Counted from the stretch's first letter, positions 1 to 14,528 are shown. The stretch is 40,440 nt of DNA from Sphaerobacteraceae bacterium (GCA_007695115.1 REEK01000089.1:1-40440), one strand, 5' to 3'. Notes: generated from the letters alone by a model not told the origin. Made by a program: numbers and translations.

Positions 1-82
1 GCGTCGTCTTGCCGTGGTCGACGTGACCGATCGTCCCGATGTTTACGTGCGGCTTGTTCCGCTCAAATGTCTTCTTTGCCAC
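1..82 (-). CDS. tuf: Elongation factor Tu, N-terminal fragment (runs off left edge)
   Basis: EF-Tu delivers aminoacyl-tRNA to the ribosome as a GTP complex in the cytoplasm. Only the first 27 or so codons are present. They start at a GTG (82-80) preceded by GGAGGA about nine bases upstream, and read [14 protein letters not shown] followed by [13 protein letters not shown], the canonical EF-Tu N-terminus with the G1 P-loop (GHVDHGKT). It is the last gene of the rpsL-rpsG-fusA-tuf series, 55 nt after fusA, with no terminator or promoter visible between them, so co-transcription is likely. The rest of the gene lies outside the window. Confidence 0.95.
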   Translation of the reverse strand, partial: MAKKTFERNKPHVNIGTIGHVDHGKTT

Positions 83-137
83 GTACTTCTTCCTCCATTA
101 CGCTTCGAATCGAGATCCGAATGAACCGATATCCGAA

Positions 138-2243
138 CTAACCCTTTTCGGCTTTCTCGCGCAGCTCTGCTGCCAGGCTATCCGGCAGCGGATCATAGTG
201 CGAGAACTCCATCGTATAGCTCGCTCGACCCTGCGTTGAGGATCGAAGATCCGTCGCATAGCCGAACATATTCGCCAGTGGGACGAATGCCTTCACCACC
301 TGGGCACCAGCGCGATTCTCCATGCCCTCGATGCGACCGCGACGGGAGCTCAGATCGCCCATGACGTCGCCCATGAAATCTTCAGGGGTGACGACTTCGA
401 CTTTCATCACCGGTTCCAGCACGATCGCCTTACCGACGCGCAGTCCTTCTCGAACCGCCATCGAGCCAGCAACCTTGAAGGCCATCTCGTTGGAGTCGAC
501 ATCATGGAAGGAGCCGTCAACGAGCGACACCTTGATATCCACCACCGGGTGACCCGTCATGCCGCCGGTTTCCAGCGTCTCGCGAACACCCTGCTGAACC
601 GCCGGGATGTACTCGCGCGGAATCGTACCGCCGACGATCTTGTCCTCGAAGACGAAACCGCCGCCACGATCGAGCGGTTCGACTTCGAGCCAGACGTGAC
701 CGTACTGACCACGACCACCCGACTGTCGGACGAAACGGCCTTCGACACGCGCGTCTCGCGTAATCGTTTCTTTAAAGGCCACCTGCGGCTGACCGATGTT
801 TGCGCCGACTTTGAACTCACGGAGCATACGGTCGACAATCACGTCCAGGTGAAGCTCACCCATACCGCGAATAATCGTCTGTCCGCTGTCCTCATCGGTG
901 TGAACCTGGAACGTCGGGTCCTCTTCAGCCAGACGGCCGAGAGCAACACCCATCTTGTCCATGTCCTGGCGGGTCTTCGGCTCAACAGCCACCGAGATTA
1001 CCGGCTCAGGGAACGTAATGTTCTCCAGCATGATCGGGTGGGCCTGTTCACAAAGCGTGTCACCCGTGAAGGTGTTCTTCAGGCCGATGACGGCACAGAT
1101 ATCGCCAGCGAGCACTTCGTCCACCTCTTCACGGTGGTTGGAGTGCATACGCAGCAATCGGCCGATTCGCTCCCGATCACCCTTTGACGAGTTGTACGTG
1201 TACGTTCCGGAATTGAGCTTGCCGGAATAGACACGGACGTAGGCCAGACGACCGACGTGCGGATCGGATACGATCTTGAACGCCAGCGCTGAGAACGGCT
1301 GGCCCTCTTCCACGGTCCGCTCTTCTGGCTCTTCCGTCTTCGGGTTGATACCAGTAACCGGCGGCACGTCGAACGGAGACGGCAGGAAATCGATAACGGC
1401 GTCGAGCATTCGCTGGACACCCTTGTTCTTCAGTGCCGTACCGCAGAGGATCGGCACCAGATCGCCAGCAATCGTAGCTGAGCGCAGCGCAGCCTTGAGC
1501 TCTTCCTCGCTGATCTCATCATCTTCGAGATAGCGCATCATCAGCTCTTCGTCGGTCTCGGCGATCTTTTCGATGAGCACCGCGCGATGGCGAAGCGCTT
1601 CTTCACGCAGATCGTCGGGGACATCGATGACTTCGATATCCTGCCCGAGATCATCGTTATAGAAGTACGCGGTCATCGAAAGCAGGTCAACAAGCCCCTT
1701 GAAGTGCTCTTCCTCGCCAATTGGCATGTGGATCACCGCTGGCTTGGCCTTCAGGCGATCAACGATCATCTCGACCGTTCGCCAGAAGTTGGCACCAGTA
1801 CGATCCATCTTGTTGACGAAGCAGATGCGCGGCACGCTGTATTTGTCAGCCTGGCGCCACACTGTTTCGGACTGCGGCTCAACACCGGCAACGGCATCGA
1901 AGACAACGACACCGCCGTCGAGCACACGCAGGGAACGCTCCACCTCAACGGTGAAGTCCACGTGACCCGGAGTGTCAATGATGTTGATCCGGTAGTCGCC
2001 CCAGAAACAGGTGGTAGCAGCGGAGGTAATCGTAATACCCCGCTCGCGCTCCTGTGCCATCCAGTCCATCACGGCAGTACCATCGTGGGTCTCACCGAGT
2101 TTGTGAAGGCGTCCGGTATAGAACAGAATGCGCTCCGTGGTCGTGGTCTTACCGGCATCGATATGCGCGATAATCCCGATGTTTCTCGTCATCTGGAGCT
2201 TGACATTCTGTTCGCGTGTTCGTTCTGTCACCGTACTACTCAT
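138..2243 (-). CDS. fusA: Elongation factor G
   Basis: EF-G is the GTPase that drives ribosomal translocation and, with RRF, ribosome recycling. The 701-residue product has the usual family length. The P-loop AHIDAGKT lies near residues 26-33, followed by the switch I segment [11 protein letters not shown], the DTPGHVDF G3 motif and the NKMD G4 motif. The C-terminal domain IV/V segment ([26 protein letters not shown]) is complete. The ATG at 2243 has only a distant, weak purine-rich stretch upstream (GGGAA about 12 nt away), so an internal GTG (VTERT) a few codons later is possible. The N-terminus is slightly longer than in many EF-Gs. It lies 54 nt after rpsG; a small 5-bp hairpin (2266-2278) sits in that gap. 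It is the third gene of the str operon. Confidence 0.97.
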   Translation of the reverse strand: MSSTVTERTREQNVKLQMTRNIGIIAHIDAGKTTTTERILFYTGRLHKLGETHDGTAVMDWMAQERERGITITSAATTCFWGDYRINIIDTPGHVDFTVEVERSLRVLDGGVVVFDAVAGVEPQSETVWRQADKYSVPRICFVNKMDRTGANFWRTVEMIVDRLKAKPAVIHMPIGEEEHFKGLVDLLSMTAYFYNDDLGQDIEVIDVPDDLREEALRHRAVLIEKIAETDEELMMRYLEDDEISEEELKAALRSATIAGDLVPILCGTALKNKGVQRMLDAVIDFLPSPFDVPPVTGINPKTEEPEERTVEEGQPFSALAFKIVSDPHVGRLAYVRVYSGKLNSGTYTYNSSKGDRERIGRLLRMHSNHREEVDEVLAGDICAVIGLKNTFTGDTLCEQAHPIMLENITFPEPVISVAVEPKTRQDMDKMGVALGRLAEEDPTFQVHTDEDSGQTIIRGMGELHLDVIVDRMLREFKVGANIGQPQVAFKETITRDARVEGRFVRQSGGRGQYGHVWLEVEPLDRGGGFVFEDKIVGGTIPREYIPAVQQGVRETLETGGMTGHPVVDIKVSLVDGSFHDVDSNEMAFKVAGSMAVREGLRVGKAIVLEPVMKVEVVTPEDFMGDVMGDLSSRRGRIEGMENRAGAQVVKAFVPLANMFGYATDLRSSTQGRASYTMEFSHYDPLPDSLAAELREKAEKG

Positions 2244-2297
2244 GACTGTTGCAGATTCCCATTCCGCCGCTCAGCGGCAATGTGTGTATGAATGCTC

Positions 2298-2768
2298 CTA
2301 CCACCGGTAATGAGCAAAGGCGCGGTTGGCCTCAGCCATTCGATGGGTATCCTCACGTCGTTTGATCGTGACTCCGGTATTGTTGGCCGCATCCAGAAGC
2401 TCGCCGGCCAGCCTTTCGGCCATCGTGTGACCTGAACGCGAGCGTGCAGACTGGAGAAGCCAGCGCACGGCCAGAGACTGACGTCGCTGCGGCTCGATCT
2501 GGACCGGAACCTGGTAGGTGGCGCCACCAACACGGCGTGGCTTGACCTCCAGCAGTGGCGTCGCATTCTGAATAGCCAGCTGGAAAACCTCCAGCGGCTC
2601 CCGGCCACTTCGTTCCTGAATCAGATCCAGCGCATCATAGACGATACGCTCAGCAAGGCCCTTCTTACCCCGGGTCATCACCTTATTGATGAATCGGGCC
2701 AGAAGTTCGCTTCCATAGCGCGCATCTGGCTGGACTGGTCGACGCTCAATCTTAGACCGTCTCGGCAT
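2298..2768 (-). CDS. rpsG: 30S ribosomal protein S7 (uS7)
   Basis: S7 nucleates assembly of the 30S head by binding the 3' major domain of 16S rRNA. The 156-residue product matches the normal bacterial length. It contains the conserved N-terminus [10 protein letters not shown], the core segment [25 protein letters not shown] and the C-terminal segment [20 protein letters not shown]. The ATG at 2768 is preceded by a GGAGAG ribosome binding site. The gene follows rpsL after a 239-nt spacer, unusually long for an S12-S7 pair, which carries a strong compound hairpin right after rpsL. In E. coli the S12-S7 spacer is the target for autogenous repression by S7, so a similar role here is plausible but unproven. 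Confidence 0.97.
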   Translation of the reverse strand: MPRRSKIERRPVQPDARYGSELLARFINKVMTRGKKGLAERIVYDALDLIQERSGREPLEVFQLAIQNATPLLEVKPRRVGGATYQVPVQIEPQRRQSLAVRWLLQSARSRSGHTMAERLAGELLDAANNTGVTIKRREDTHRMAEANRAFAHYRW

Positions 2769-2965
2769 GTCTCTCCGCTACCTTTCCCGCAGACCGCGCC
2801 GTAGTCATCTCCATGAAATCTGGCGGTCTCTGACACCACTTCAACCCGAATGTCACGTCGTAATCTTCAAAATCGCATTTCACAGCAAAAAGCGGTCACA
2901 ACGACTTTCGTCTCGTGAGCCCGCTTCCCGTACCTTGCGATCGCTATCAGGCGTCAAACAGCCGT

Positions 2966-3008
2966 GAGCACGGCGTTTCCGGAATAGTATCCGGATTTTG
3001 CCGTGCTC
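2966..3008 (-). promoter_or_regulatory. Compound stem-loop between rpsL and rpsG
   Basis: On the transcribed strand, GAGCACGGC and GCCGTGCTC form a perfect 9-bp outer stem. Inside it, two copies of the self-complementary TCCGGA, separated by TACTAT, can form a second 6-bp stem. The structure begins at the rpsL stop codon. No U-run follows, so it looks like an RNA regulatory or stability element rather than a full intrinsic terminator. By analogy with the E. coli str operon it could be an S7 binding or retro-regulation site; that is inference. Confidence 0.6.
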
Positions 3009-3430
3009 TAGCTCGCCTTTTTGGTTCCGTACTTGGACCGTCCCTGCTTGCGGTTTTCAACACCGCGAGCGTCGAGCGCTCCACGAATGATGTGATACCT
3101 GACGCCAGGCAAGTCCTTGACTCGTCCACCGCGGATCAGCACCACCGAGTGCTCTTGCAGGTTATGTCCCTCACCTGGAATGTAAGCAGTAACTTCCATA
3201 CCGTTAGTGAGCCGCACACGCGCAATTTTACGCAGTGCAGAGTTGGGCTTCTTCGGGGTCATCGTGCGTACCTGAGTACAGACGCCACGCTTCTGCGGGG
3301 AGCCTTTACCACGTCGAAGTCGACCAGCATAGCGACCCAGAGCGTTGTTGGTAAACCTCAACGCTGGTGCTTTGGTCTTCTTCGTGACCTTCTTGCGCCC
3401 TTTACGGACCAATTGATTGATCGTCGGCAC
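3008..3430 (-). CDS. rpsL: 30S ribosomal protein S12 (uS12)
   Basis: S12 sits at the decoding centre and shapes decoding accuracy; it is the classical streptomycin-resistance locus. The 140-residue product begins [13 protein letters not shown] and contains the decoding-site segments [11 protein letters not shown] and [29 protein letters not shown]. The C-terminal tail is a few residues longer than in E. coli. A GTG start at 3430 follows AAGGAG nine bases upstream. It is the first gene of the str operon, about 125 nt downstream of a near-consensus promoter. The lysines usually altered in streptomycin-resistant strains are present (PKKPNS and GGRVKDLPG), so the protein looks wild type. Confidence 0.97.
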   Translation of the reverse strand: MPTINQLVRKGRKKVTKKTKAPALRFTNNALGRYAGRLRRGKGSPQKRGVCTQVRTMTPKKPNSALRKIARVRLTNGMEVTAYIPGEGHNLQEHSVVLIRGGRVKDLPGVRYHIIRGALDARGVENRKQGRSKYGTKKAS

Positions 3431-3563
3431 GATCGAAACTCCTTCGTAGATACCCGGCTGTAACCGTGCTCTGCGTTTATTCGACGCAGCTGCGGCGCCG
3501 TCTATCTAGTGAGGAAGTCGGTTCCTCGCGCATACAGCCGTCAGAAAACGGCCACAAGGAGGT

Positions 3564-3592
3564 AGTGTATCAATAGTAATGGGTGATGTCAA
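3564..3592 (-). promoter_or_regulatory. Sigma-70-type promoter of the str operon (rpsL-rpsG-fusA-tuf)
   Basis: The minus strand shows TTGACA (3592-3587), a 17-bp spacer and TACACT (3569-3564), with TG one base before the -10 element (extended -10). Transcription should start near 3557, giving a leader of about 125 nt. That leader contains two small hairpins (GCCGT/ACGGC at 3537-3552 and GAGGAA/TTCCTC at 3511-3527). The rest of the 3431-3877 gap holds the rpoC terminator hairpin; I see no gene in it. Confidence 0.85.
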
Positions 3593-3812
3593 CGAACAAC
3601 GCCTCTGGAGAGGCCTGAGCTGGCGGCCGATCGACACCCTCGCGGCACGATCCCCACACACGATAACTCGTCTCAGAAGACCCTGTTACTACCCAGACTT
3701 GCACAGGTGCGACAGAACGACCCCCTGACATCGCTGGACGGGTTCGGCCACCGAAAACGAGCGGCTCGTTGGCCTTCACCGGCCCGGGAATCAGACAGAC
3801 AACCCGGCAAGG

Positions 3813-3844
3813 GCAACGCCCACTCCAATGAGAGTGGGCGTTGC
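3813..3844 (-). terminator. Terminator-like hairpin after rpoC
   Basis: GCAACGCCCACTC and GAGTGGGCGTTGC form a perfect 13-bp stem around a 6-nt loop, about 34 nt past the rpoC stop. There is no U-run on the downstream side (CCTTGCC follows), so termination may be partial or Rho-assisted. Its position between rpoC and the str promoter supports a transcript boundary. Confidence 0.75.
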
Positions 3845-3877
3845 GACGTTCGTTACGGTGCTGAGGGTCAGAGACGA

Positions 3878-8332
<4,455 letters not shown>

Positions 8333-8362
8333 TCACTCCTGAGGCTGTCGATCGAACGCCAA

Positions 8363-11300
8363 CTACTCTTCTGTCCGCTCGAACCCACTAAGGTTGATAC
8401 GGTCAAGATTCGTCAGCAGATCACGCGACGTGTCCTCTGTGAAGTCCACGGTCTGCTCATCTTCGTTGATAACCTCGATCGACAGACCGAGACTTCGAAG
8501 CTCCTTGACCAGAACCTTGAACGATTCCGGCACTCCGGCCTCGACAATCGGTTCACCCTTGACGATCGCCTCGTACGTCTTGACCCGGCCGACTACGTCG
8601 TCAGACTTGACCGTGAGCATTTCCTGAAGCGTGTGCGCTGCACCGTACGCTTCGAGCGCCCAGACCTCCATCTCACCGAATCGCTGACCACCGAACTGCG
8701 CCTTACCACCCAGCGGTTGCTGCGTGACCAGAGAGTACGGGCCAGTCGAACGTGCGTGAATCTTGTCTTCAACCAGGTGAGCGAGTTTCAGGATATACAT
8801 GATCCCGACTGTCACTGGTCGATCGAACTTCTCGCCGGTACGTCCGTCATACAGATCGACCTTGCCGTCAATCGGCAATCCGGCCTGCTCCAGCAACTCC
8901 TGAATTTCATCCTCAGAAGCGCCATCGAACACAGGGGTCGCAATACGGATTCCCATACGATCGGCTGCCCAGCCAAGGTGTGTCTCCAGCACCTGGCCGA
9001 TGTTCATACGAGACGGCACACCAATCGGGTTGAGCATGATGTCAACCGGCGTACCATCCGGCAGGTATGGCATGTCTTCCTCCGCGAGAATGCGGGAAAT
9101 CACACCCTTGTTGCCGTGACGGCCTGCCATCTTGTCGCCCTCGGAGATCTTCCGCTTCTGAGCAATGCTCACTCGGACGAGTTCATTGACGCCGGCCGGC
9201 AGTTCGTGTTCGATGCCATCGTCCCGTCGGAACTGCTTGACATCGATCACCTTGCCGTGGACACCGTGCGGCACTCGAAGGCTGGTGTCCTTCACTTCGC
9301 GAGCCTTCTCACCAAAGATCGCCCGGAGCAGGCGTTCCTCAGCTGAGAGCTCAGTTTCACCACGCGGGGTCACCTTACCGACGAGAATGTCGTTCGGACG
9401 AACCTCAGCGCCGATGCGGACGATGCCGTCTTCGTCGAGATTAGAAAGGCTGTCCTCGCCCACGTTCGGGATGTCTCGCGTAATCTCTTCCGGCCCAAGC
9501 TTGGTATCCCGGGCTTCGGTTTCATACTTTTCAATGTGGATCGACGTGAACACATCATCCTTGACCAGGCGCTCACTGATGAGGATGGCGTCTTCGAAGT
9601 TACCACCTTCCCAGGACATGAACGCCACGAGGATGTTCTGCCCCAGCGCCAGTTCACCGTTTTCGGTGCTGGAGCTGTCAGCGATCACGTCTCCGGTGCT
9701 GACCTCTTGACCAACCCGGATGGCCGGTCGCTGGTTGATGCAGGTGTCCTGGTTCGAGCGGATGAACTTGGCAAGGTTGTAAACGTCTTCCTCACCGTTG
9801 GTCGAACGCTCGATCACGATACGCTGCGATGTGACCGACTTCACCGTACCCGGTGCTCGTGCCACAAGTACCTGACCGGAATCACGAGCAGTCTGGAATT
9901 CGACACCGGTACCGACAACCGGAGCCTGCGGGCGAACCAACGGCACCGCCTGGCGCTGCATGTTGGCACCCATCAATGCCCGGTTGGCGTCGTCGTGCTC
10001 CAGGAACGGAATCAACGACGCGGCGACCGAAACGACCTGCTTCGGCGAAACGTCCATGTAGTCGATTCGCTCGGCCGGCTCAATCGAGAAGTGGCTTCCC
10101 TGGCGAGACGACACGCGATCATGGACGAAGCCCATGTCATCGGTAAGTTTGGTGTTGGCCTGTGCGACGATGAAATCATCCTCACGGTCAGCCGACAGAT
10201 ATTCGATCTCGTCCGTCACGAACGGCACGATGCGAACGATCGACGCCCCAGCTTCGACAAGCTGGTTCTTCAGCGCCTCGTCGACCACTGTTCCCTTTTC
10301 CGTCAGCACTTCGCCAGACTTTGGATGCTTGACATCGTGGAGAATAGTGCGGCCGACCAGCCGGTCGGCGTCCGACTTCATATCGATCGTGTTCAGCACT
10401 CGCCGGTACGGAGTTTCGATGAATCCGTACTGGTTGATACGTCCGTAGCTGGCCAACGAACCGATCAGGCCGATGTTCGGACCTTCCGGCGTCTCGATCG
10501 GACAGATACGTCCATAGTGAGAGTAGTGAACGTCACGAACATCGAAACCGGCGCGATCACGACTCAGACCACCGGGGCCCAGAGCCGACAGACGTCGCTT
10601 GTGCGTCAGTTCCGCCAGCGGGTTCGTCTGATCCATGAACTGTGACAACTGACTGCCACCGAAGAACTCACGCACCGAGGCCATCACTGGCCGGGTGGTG
10701 CTGATCAGTCCATTTGGCGTCACCGTGTCGATATCCTGAATCGTCATGCGCTCACGAATACCGCGTTCCAGACGCTGTAGTCCGGTACGGACGTTCATCT
10801 GAATCAATTCACCAACGGCGCGGATGCGGCGATTGCCGAGGTGATCGATGTCGTCCGGCGTGTCCTTGCCGAGGTTGATCATGACCATCCGTCGGATGAT
10901 CTCGATCAGGTCCTCATTGGTCAGGACGCGTGTATCCAGTCCGATATCGAGTTCGAGTCGCTTGTTGAGTCGATAACGACCAACCTTGGCGAGATCGTAG
11001 CGTCGACGATCGAAGAACAGGTTGTGCAGAAGTGAGGACGCGTTCTCCTTGGTCGGCGGATCTCCAGGTCGAAGACGGCGATACAGTTCGATCTGCGCCT
11101 CTTCGGGTGTTTCCGTCGTATCGCGCTCCAGCGTGTTCTCGATGAATTTCATGTCCTCATCGGAGATGTCATCAAACAGCGCCCGGATGTCATCGTTGTC
11201 CCCGAGATTGAGCGCGCGCAGAAGAACGGTAGCTGGAAGTTTGCGCTTGCGATCAACCTTGACGGACAGGACGTTCCGATTGGACGTCTCGAACTCCAGC

Positions 11301-11845
11301 CAGGCTCCACGGCTCGGGATCAGCTTAGCCCCGCACAGTCGGCGCCCGGTTGTGTTGTCCTCGCTCAAATCGAAGTAAGCACCTGGTGAACGAACCAGCT
11401 GCGAAACCACCACACGCTCGGCACCGTTGATAAGGAAGGTGCCTTTTGGTGTCATGATCGGGAAATCACCAAGGAAAACATCGCTTTCCTTGATCTCACC
11501 GGTCTCTCGAACCGTCAGACGTACCTTGATCCTCAGCGGAGCGGCGTAGGTCATGTCTCGTTCGCGGCACAGATCCTCGGAGATGCGTGGTTCGTCGAAC
11601 CAGTGCTCGAGAAACTCGAGCTGCATCTTGTTGTTATAGTCTTCAATCGGAGAGATCTCCTGCAGGAGTTCTCGCAGGCCATCCGACTTGAACCAGTCAA
11701 ACGAGTCGGTCTGAAGCTGAACCAGGTTCGGCATTTCCAGAACGGTCGGAATGCTGGCGTAGGATCGGCGGCCTATCCCCAGATTGGAGAGGACCTGGTC
11801 CTGACTGGCTCCGGCGACTCCCTGGTCACGGACAGTTATGGCCAT
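8363..11845 (-). CDS. rpoB: DNA-directed RNA polymerase subunit beta
   Basis: The beta subunit forms the pincer opposite beta' and the rifampicin pocket. The 1160-residue product contains the protrusion/fork segments ([16 protein letters not shown]), the rifampicin-region segment ([43 protein letters not shown]) with the usual sensitive-type residues, the [17 protein letters not shown] motif, and the C-terminal [13 protein letters not shown] and [38 protein letters not shown] segments. The ATG at 11845 follows GAGGAG. Unlike many bacteria, no rplKAJL cluster lies directly upstream: the next gene is divergent and rpoB has its own promoter with a leader of about 240 nt. Confidence 0.97.
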   Translation of the reverse strand: MAITVRDQGVAGASQDQVLSNLGIGRRSYASIPTVLEMPNLVQLQTDSFDWFKSDGLRELLQEISPIEDYNNKMQLEFLEHWFDEPRISEDLCRERDMTYAAPLRIKVRLTVRETGEIKESDVFLGDFPIMTPKGTFLINGAERVVVSQLVRSPGAYFDLSEDNTTGRRLCGAKLIPSRGAWLEFETSNRNVLSVKVDRKRKLPATVLLRALNLGDNDDIRALFDDISDEDMKFIENTLERDTTETPEEAQIELYRRLRPGDPPTKENASSLLHNLFFDRRRYDLAKVGRYRLNKRLELDIGLDTRVLTNEDLIEIIRRMVMINLGKDTPDDIDHLGNRRIRAVGELIQMNVRTGLQRLERGIRERMTIQDIDTVTPNGLISTTRPVMASVREFFGGSQLSQFMDQTNPLAELTHKRRLSALGPGGLSRDRAGFDVRDVHYSHYGRICPIETPEGPNIGLIGSLASYGRINQYGFIETPYRRVLNTIDMKSDADRLVGRTILHDVKHPKSGEVLTEKGTVVDEALKNQLVEAGASIVRIVPFVTDEIEYLSADREDDFIVAQANTKLTDDMGFVHDRVSSRQGSHFSIEPAERIDYMDVSPKQVVSVAASLIPFLEHDDANRALMGANMQRQAVPLVRPQAPVVGTGVEFQTARDSGQVLVARAPGTVKSVTSQRIVIERSTNGEEDVYNLAKFIRSNQDTCINQRPAIRVGQEVSTGDVIADSSSTENGELALGQNILVAFMSWEGGNFEDAILISERLVKDDVFTSIHIEKYETEARDTKLGPEEITRDIPNVGEDSLSNLDEDGIVRIGAEVRPNDILVGKVTPRGETELSAEERLLRAIFGEKAREVKDTSLRVPHGVHGKVIDVKQFRRDDGIEHELPAGVNELVRVSIAQKRKISEGDKMAGRHGNKGVISRILAEEDMPYLPDGTPVDIMLNPIGVPSRMNIGQVLETHLGWAADRMGIRIATPVFDGASEDEIQELLEQAGLPIDGKVDLYDGRTGEKFDRPVTVGIMYILKLAHLVEDKIHARSTGPYSLVTQQPLGGKAQFGGQRFGEMEVWALEAYGAAHTLQEMLTVKSDDVVGRVKTYEAIVKGEPIVEAGVPESFKVLVKELRSLGLSIEVINEDEQTVDFTEDTSRDLLTNLDRINLSGFERTEE

Positions 11846-11892
11846 TCACTGCTCCTCAATATGTGTGGACCGGCAGGACAACAAATCGAAAT

Positions 11893-11936
11893 ACGTCAAC
11901 CCCGGGCAGGCGAATTCTTCGCTTGCGGGTTGACGT
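11893..11936 (-). promoter_or_regulatory. Long stem-loop in the rpoB leader
   Basis: Within the roughly 240-nt rpoB leader, ACGTCAACCC pairs perfectly with GGGTTGACGT (10 bp). Inside it, GCAAGCGAA pairs with TTCGCCTGC with one mismatch around a GAA loop; a 3-nt bulge separates the two stems. The element ends 47 nt before the rpoB ATG. No U-run follows. It is a good candidate for an mRNA control element of rpoBC (protein binding, RNase site or attenuation), but no known family is recognised. Confidence 0.6.
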
Positions 11937-12093
11937 GCGCGTATGAACCTCAAATGTCGACGGTAATCGCAGAGGACACGAAAACGCCGGTGGGCAAAAC
12001 ATACCCCTCCCGACGCATGGGACCGAATCGATTTTCCAATGTGATCCTAAGATAGTTCCGCATCCCCGCGCGACCACCAATCAGCAAACATGA

Positions 12094-12122
12094 AGTATAG
12101 GTGGCGAGGCAGCGTATGTCAA
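12094..12122 (-). promoter_or_regulatory. Sigma-70-type promoter of rpoBC
   Basis: The minus strand carries TTGACA (12122-12117), a 17-bp spacer and TATACT (12099-12094), close to the full consensus. Transcription should begin near 12087, leaving a 240-nt leader before rpoB. The remainder of the 11846-12292 gap contains this leader, its stem-loop, and the divergent promoter of the DUF2085 gene. Confidence 0.85.
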
Positions 12123-12214
12123 CGTACACAGTGAGATGCGTACAACGGGAGGGTTCCCGTTGCGGTTGCTAACGGCGGGCAGTCTACCACTAACTTCCGG
12201 TTGATGCGAACCCG

Positions 12215-12243
12215 TGCTGAAATCGAGGTCCGTTCGGTATAGT
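12215..12243 (+). promoter_or_regulatory. Possible promoter of the DUF2085 gene
   Basis: TATAGT (12238-12243) is a good -10 element, with only a poor -35 (TGCTGA, 12215-12220) at 17-bp spacing. It is divergent from the rpoBC promoter and ends 49 nt before the GTG start. Confidence 0.4.
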
Positions 12244-12292
12244 TGGGCTGTTCAGCGTTTCCGACGACTTCAGGTAGTCAGGTGGCAACTCA

Positions 12293-12874
12293 GTGGCCGA
12301 ATCAGCAGCCGGAAACCATGTAAAACATGAACCGTTGATCCTCCGCATCGATCGCAAGATCTACACGTTCGCCCGTCACTGGCTACTGGTCTTCAACGTA
12401 ACCGCGTTCTTCTTCGCCACCATGCCGATCATCATCCCACTTCTCGCATCTCAGGGATACACATCGCTAGCGAGCTGGCTGCACATGTCCTTCGGATTGA
12501 TGTGTCATCAGATGCCAGAGCGCAGCTTCACCCTCTTCGGCGAACAGATGGCGCTTTGTCATCGCATGAGCGCGATCTACGGAGCAACCTTCATCGCTGG
12601 AATCGGCTACGCCATCGTTCGGGACCGATTGCCACCCCTCAGCTTCCGCGGAATGCTCTTCATGGCTGCACCCATGGCAATCGACGGCTTTACGCAACTC
12701 TTCGGACTCCGGGAAAGTGTCTGGGAACTCCGGCTGCTGACCGGATCGCTCTTCGCCCTCGGCGTGATGTGGTTTGCGCTTCCGAGGCTCGACGATGGGT
12801 TCCGGGAGATCCGAACCGTTGTCGAAACCCGATTCAAGCGACTGGTGCGAGAAGGGCGCGGCAATCCGCTCTGA
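12293..12874 (+). CDS. DUF2085 family integral membrane protein
   Basis: This 193-residue protein has four likely membrane segments, near residues 28-50, 95-115, 125-145 and 148-167. It carries the DUF2085 hallmark: CHQMPERSF near residue 70, then a second conserved cysteine in LCHRMSAIYGA. The family is widespread in archaea, Firmicutes and Chloroflexota, and its function is unknown; the CHQ and C-R motifs suggest metal or redox chemistry at the membrane. The GTG start at 12293 follows a GGTGG purine stretch. The first in-frame ATG falls much later, inside the first membrane segment, so the GTG is preferred. The C-terminal 30 residues are basic and probably cytoplasmic. coaBC follows 50 nt later on the same strand. 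Confidence 0.8.
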   Translation: MAESAAGNHVKHEPLILRIDRKIYTFARHWLLVFNVTAFFFATMPIIIPLLASQGYTSLASWLHMSFGLMCHQMPERSFTLFGEQMALCHRMSAIYGATFIAGIGYAIVRDRLPPLSFRGMLFMAAPMAIDGFTQLFGLRESVWELRLLTGSLFALGVMWFALPRLDDGFREIRTVVETRFKRLVREGRGNPL

Positions 12875-12924
12875 CACCGGAAGCGAATTGCATTCGGCGA
12901 TGACACCGACATGAGTAAAGGGCA

Positions 12925-14136
12925 ATGCAGGTGATTCCATCCATTCTCGAAAACTCGCGAGTTCTGCTCGGAGTATCTGGCGGAATCGCCGCCTACAAGA
13001 CGATCGAACTGGTTCGGCTTCTCCGGAAAGCAGGAAGTCGGGTCGATGTGGTGATGACTCGAGCGGCCGAGGCGTTCGTCACACCCCTCACCTTCGAGAC
13101 GCTGACCCGTCAACCAGTTCGCACCGATGTCATCGAGCAATGGACCGACACGGAATCCGGGCATGTGACACTCGCTGAACAGGCGGACATCATGGTGGTG
13201 GCTCCCGCCACAGCCAATACGATCGCCAAGCTCGCACACGGACTATCCGACGATATGCTCAGCGTGAGCGCGCTCGCCTGCCCTGCCCCGCTTCTGGTGG
13301 CGCCGGCGATGGACCATCACATGTTCCTGCACCCGGCTACCCAGGCCAACCTTGCGACACTGCGCGATCGCGGAGCGCACATCATCGGTCCAGACGATGG
13401 GGAATTGGCCTCAGGAATTATCGGGCATGGTCGTCTGGTGCCACCAGAGGCCATTTTCGGCGCCATTCGCCAGATCCTCGGGCAGCACAAAGGTCGACTG
13501 ATTGGCAAACATGTCGTCATCTCGGCCGGCGCAACGAGGGAGCCGCTCGACCCGATCAGGTTTATCTCCAATCGCTCGAGCGGGCTGATGGGCTACGCGA
13601 TCGCCCAGGCGCTCGTGGATGCGGGTGCTGACACAACGCTGGTGACATCTGCTCAGCATCTGGACCCGCCGGTGGGCGCCAATGTTATCGATGTGGTTTC
13701 CGCTGCCGACATGTATTCGGCGGTCTCCGACGTCACGCCTGCCGCGGATGCACTGATCATGGCGGCTGCAGTCGGCGATTACGCCGCAAAAGACGTCGGG
13801 GTTGAAAAGATGAAGAAGTCCGATGACGATCTGACCATCGAACTGGCCCGAACCGTCGATATCCTGGCGACCATCGATCGCCCCGGATTAATCAAGGTCG
13901 GTTTTGCTGCTGAAACGACCAATCTGGTCGAGTACGCGAGCAAAAAGCTCGTCAGCAAGGGCGCCAGTCTGCTGGTCGCCAATGACGCACGGCAGGCGAT
14001 GGGCTCGAACGAGAACCAGGCGATCTTTTTCAAACCCGATGTCGAACCGGAGCATCTGCCAATGATGACCAAGCACGAGCTGGCTCGTCGGATCGTCGAT
14101 GAACTGGCCAACCTGATCGATCGACAGCCATCATGA
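12925..14136 (+). CDS. coaBC: Bifunctional phosphopantothenoylcysteine decarboxylase/phosphopantothenate-cysteine ligase
   Basis: CoaBC performs two steps of coenzyme A synthesis: CTP-dependent addition of cysteine to 4'-phosphopantothenate (CoaB) and FMN-dependent decarboxylation (CoaC). The CoaC half opens with VLLGVSGGIAAYK (flavin fold), has the active-site histidine in SGHVTLAEQAD and the substrate clamp GIIGHGRL. The motif usually written PxMNxxMW reads PAMDHHMF. The CoaB half begins GKHVVISAGATREPLDPIRFISNRSSG and ends with the KMKK lysine motif and KVGFAAET. Length (403 aa) is normal. The start is uncertain: ATG 12925 has its purine stretch (AAAGGG) too close, whereas GTG 12931 has it at a better distance. 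Its stop overlaps the next start by ATGA. Confidence 0.95.
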   Translation: MQVIPSILENSRVLLGVSGGIAAYKTIELVRLLRKAGSRVDVVMTRAAEAFVTPLTFETLTRQPVRTDVIEQWTDTESGHVTLAEQADIMVVAPATANTIAKLAHGLSDDMLSVSALACPAPLLVAPAMDHHMFLHPATQANLATLRDRGAHIIGPDDGELASGIIGHGRLVPPEAIFGAIRQILGQHKGRLIGKHVVISAGATREPLDPIRFISNRSSGLMGYAIAQALVDAGADTTLVTSAQHLDPPVGANVIDVVSAADMYSAVSDVTPAADALIMAAAVGDYAAKDVGVEKMKKSDDDLTIELARTVDILATIDRPGLIKVGFAAETTNLVEYASKKLVSKGASLLVANDARQAMGSNENQAIFFKPDVEPEHLPMMTKHELARRIVDELANLIDRQPS

Positions 14137-14498
14137 TGCGTCCACCAAGAACTCGAACGCCACGGATCGATCTGAGCAACATCGACGTGTTGAGAGCGTT
14201 GATCCTCAACACAACCGCACTCCTGATCACCCTGATGATTGCGCGCCTCCCAGCGTTGATGGTCCCGGGCTCCGATTCCGGAACCGTTCCCAGGCTGATC
14301 AAGACGATCTCGACACCGTTCGTCTGGCCGTTCAGCTTCATTCCACCCTTCAACATTGAAATCTTCGCCGGAATCACGCTGATCGACGTCCTGATTGTTC
14401 CGGTGATCGCCTTCTCAGGACTCCTGATCGCCGGCATTGTGACCGGCTGGCGTGACTCCACCGCCGACCGGCGTCGGCATCCAGCTTTCGAGGAGTAA
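14133..14498 (+). CDS. Small membrane protein, YggT-like topology
   Basis: A 121-residue protein with two hydrophobic segments (about 24-44 and 80-105), joined by a loop containing a proline-rich TPFVWPFSFIPPF stretch. Order and loop resemble YggT/YlmG proteins, in which two helices flank a P-rich, lipid-proximal loop, but I cannot confirm family membership by eye. It starts on the ATGA overlap with the coaBC stop, with no ribosome binding site of its own, so translation is probably coupled to coaBC. The C-terminal tail is charged (GWRDSTADRRRHPAFEE). Confidence 0.6.
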   Translation: MMRPPRTRTPRIDLSNIDVLRALILNTTALLITLMIARLPALMVPGSDSGTVPRLIKTISTPFVWPFSFIPPFNIEIFAGITLIDVLIVPVIAFSGLLIAGIVTGWRDSTADRRRHPAFEE

Positions 14499-14519
14499 AC
14501 AGCGGATTCAATGGACCGT

Positions 14520-14528
14520 GCTACACTG
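14520..14528 (+). promoter_or_regulatory. Possible extended -10 promoter for the 37-residue membrane peptide
   Basis: TGCTACACT has the TGn extension plus a -10 hexamer (TACACT). No -35 is recognisable. The same TGC-TAnnnT arrangement occurs at several well-placed promoters in this window. It would start a transcript about 115 nt upstream of the ATG at 14652. Confidence 0.35.

Noticed and set aside
3570-3779. 69-codon open frame upstream of rpsL
   Set aside because: It overlaps the str promoter, has no binding site and no similarity; the region is better explained as promoter and terminator.
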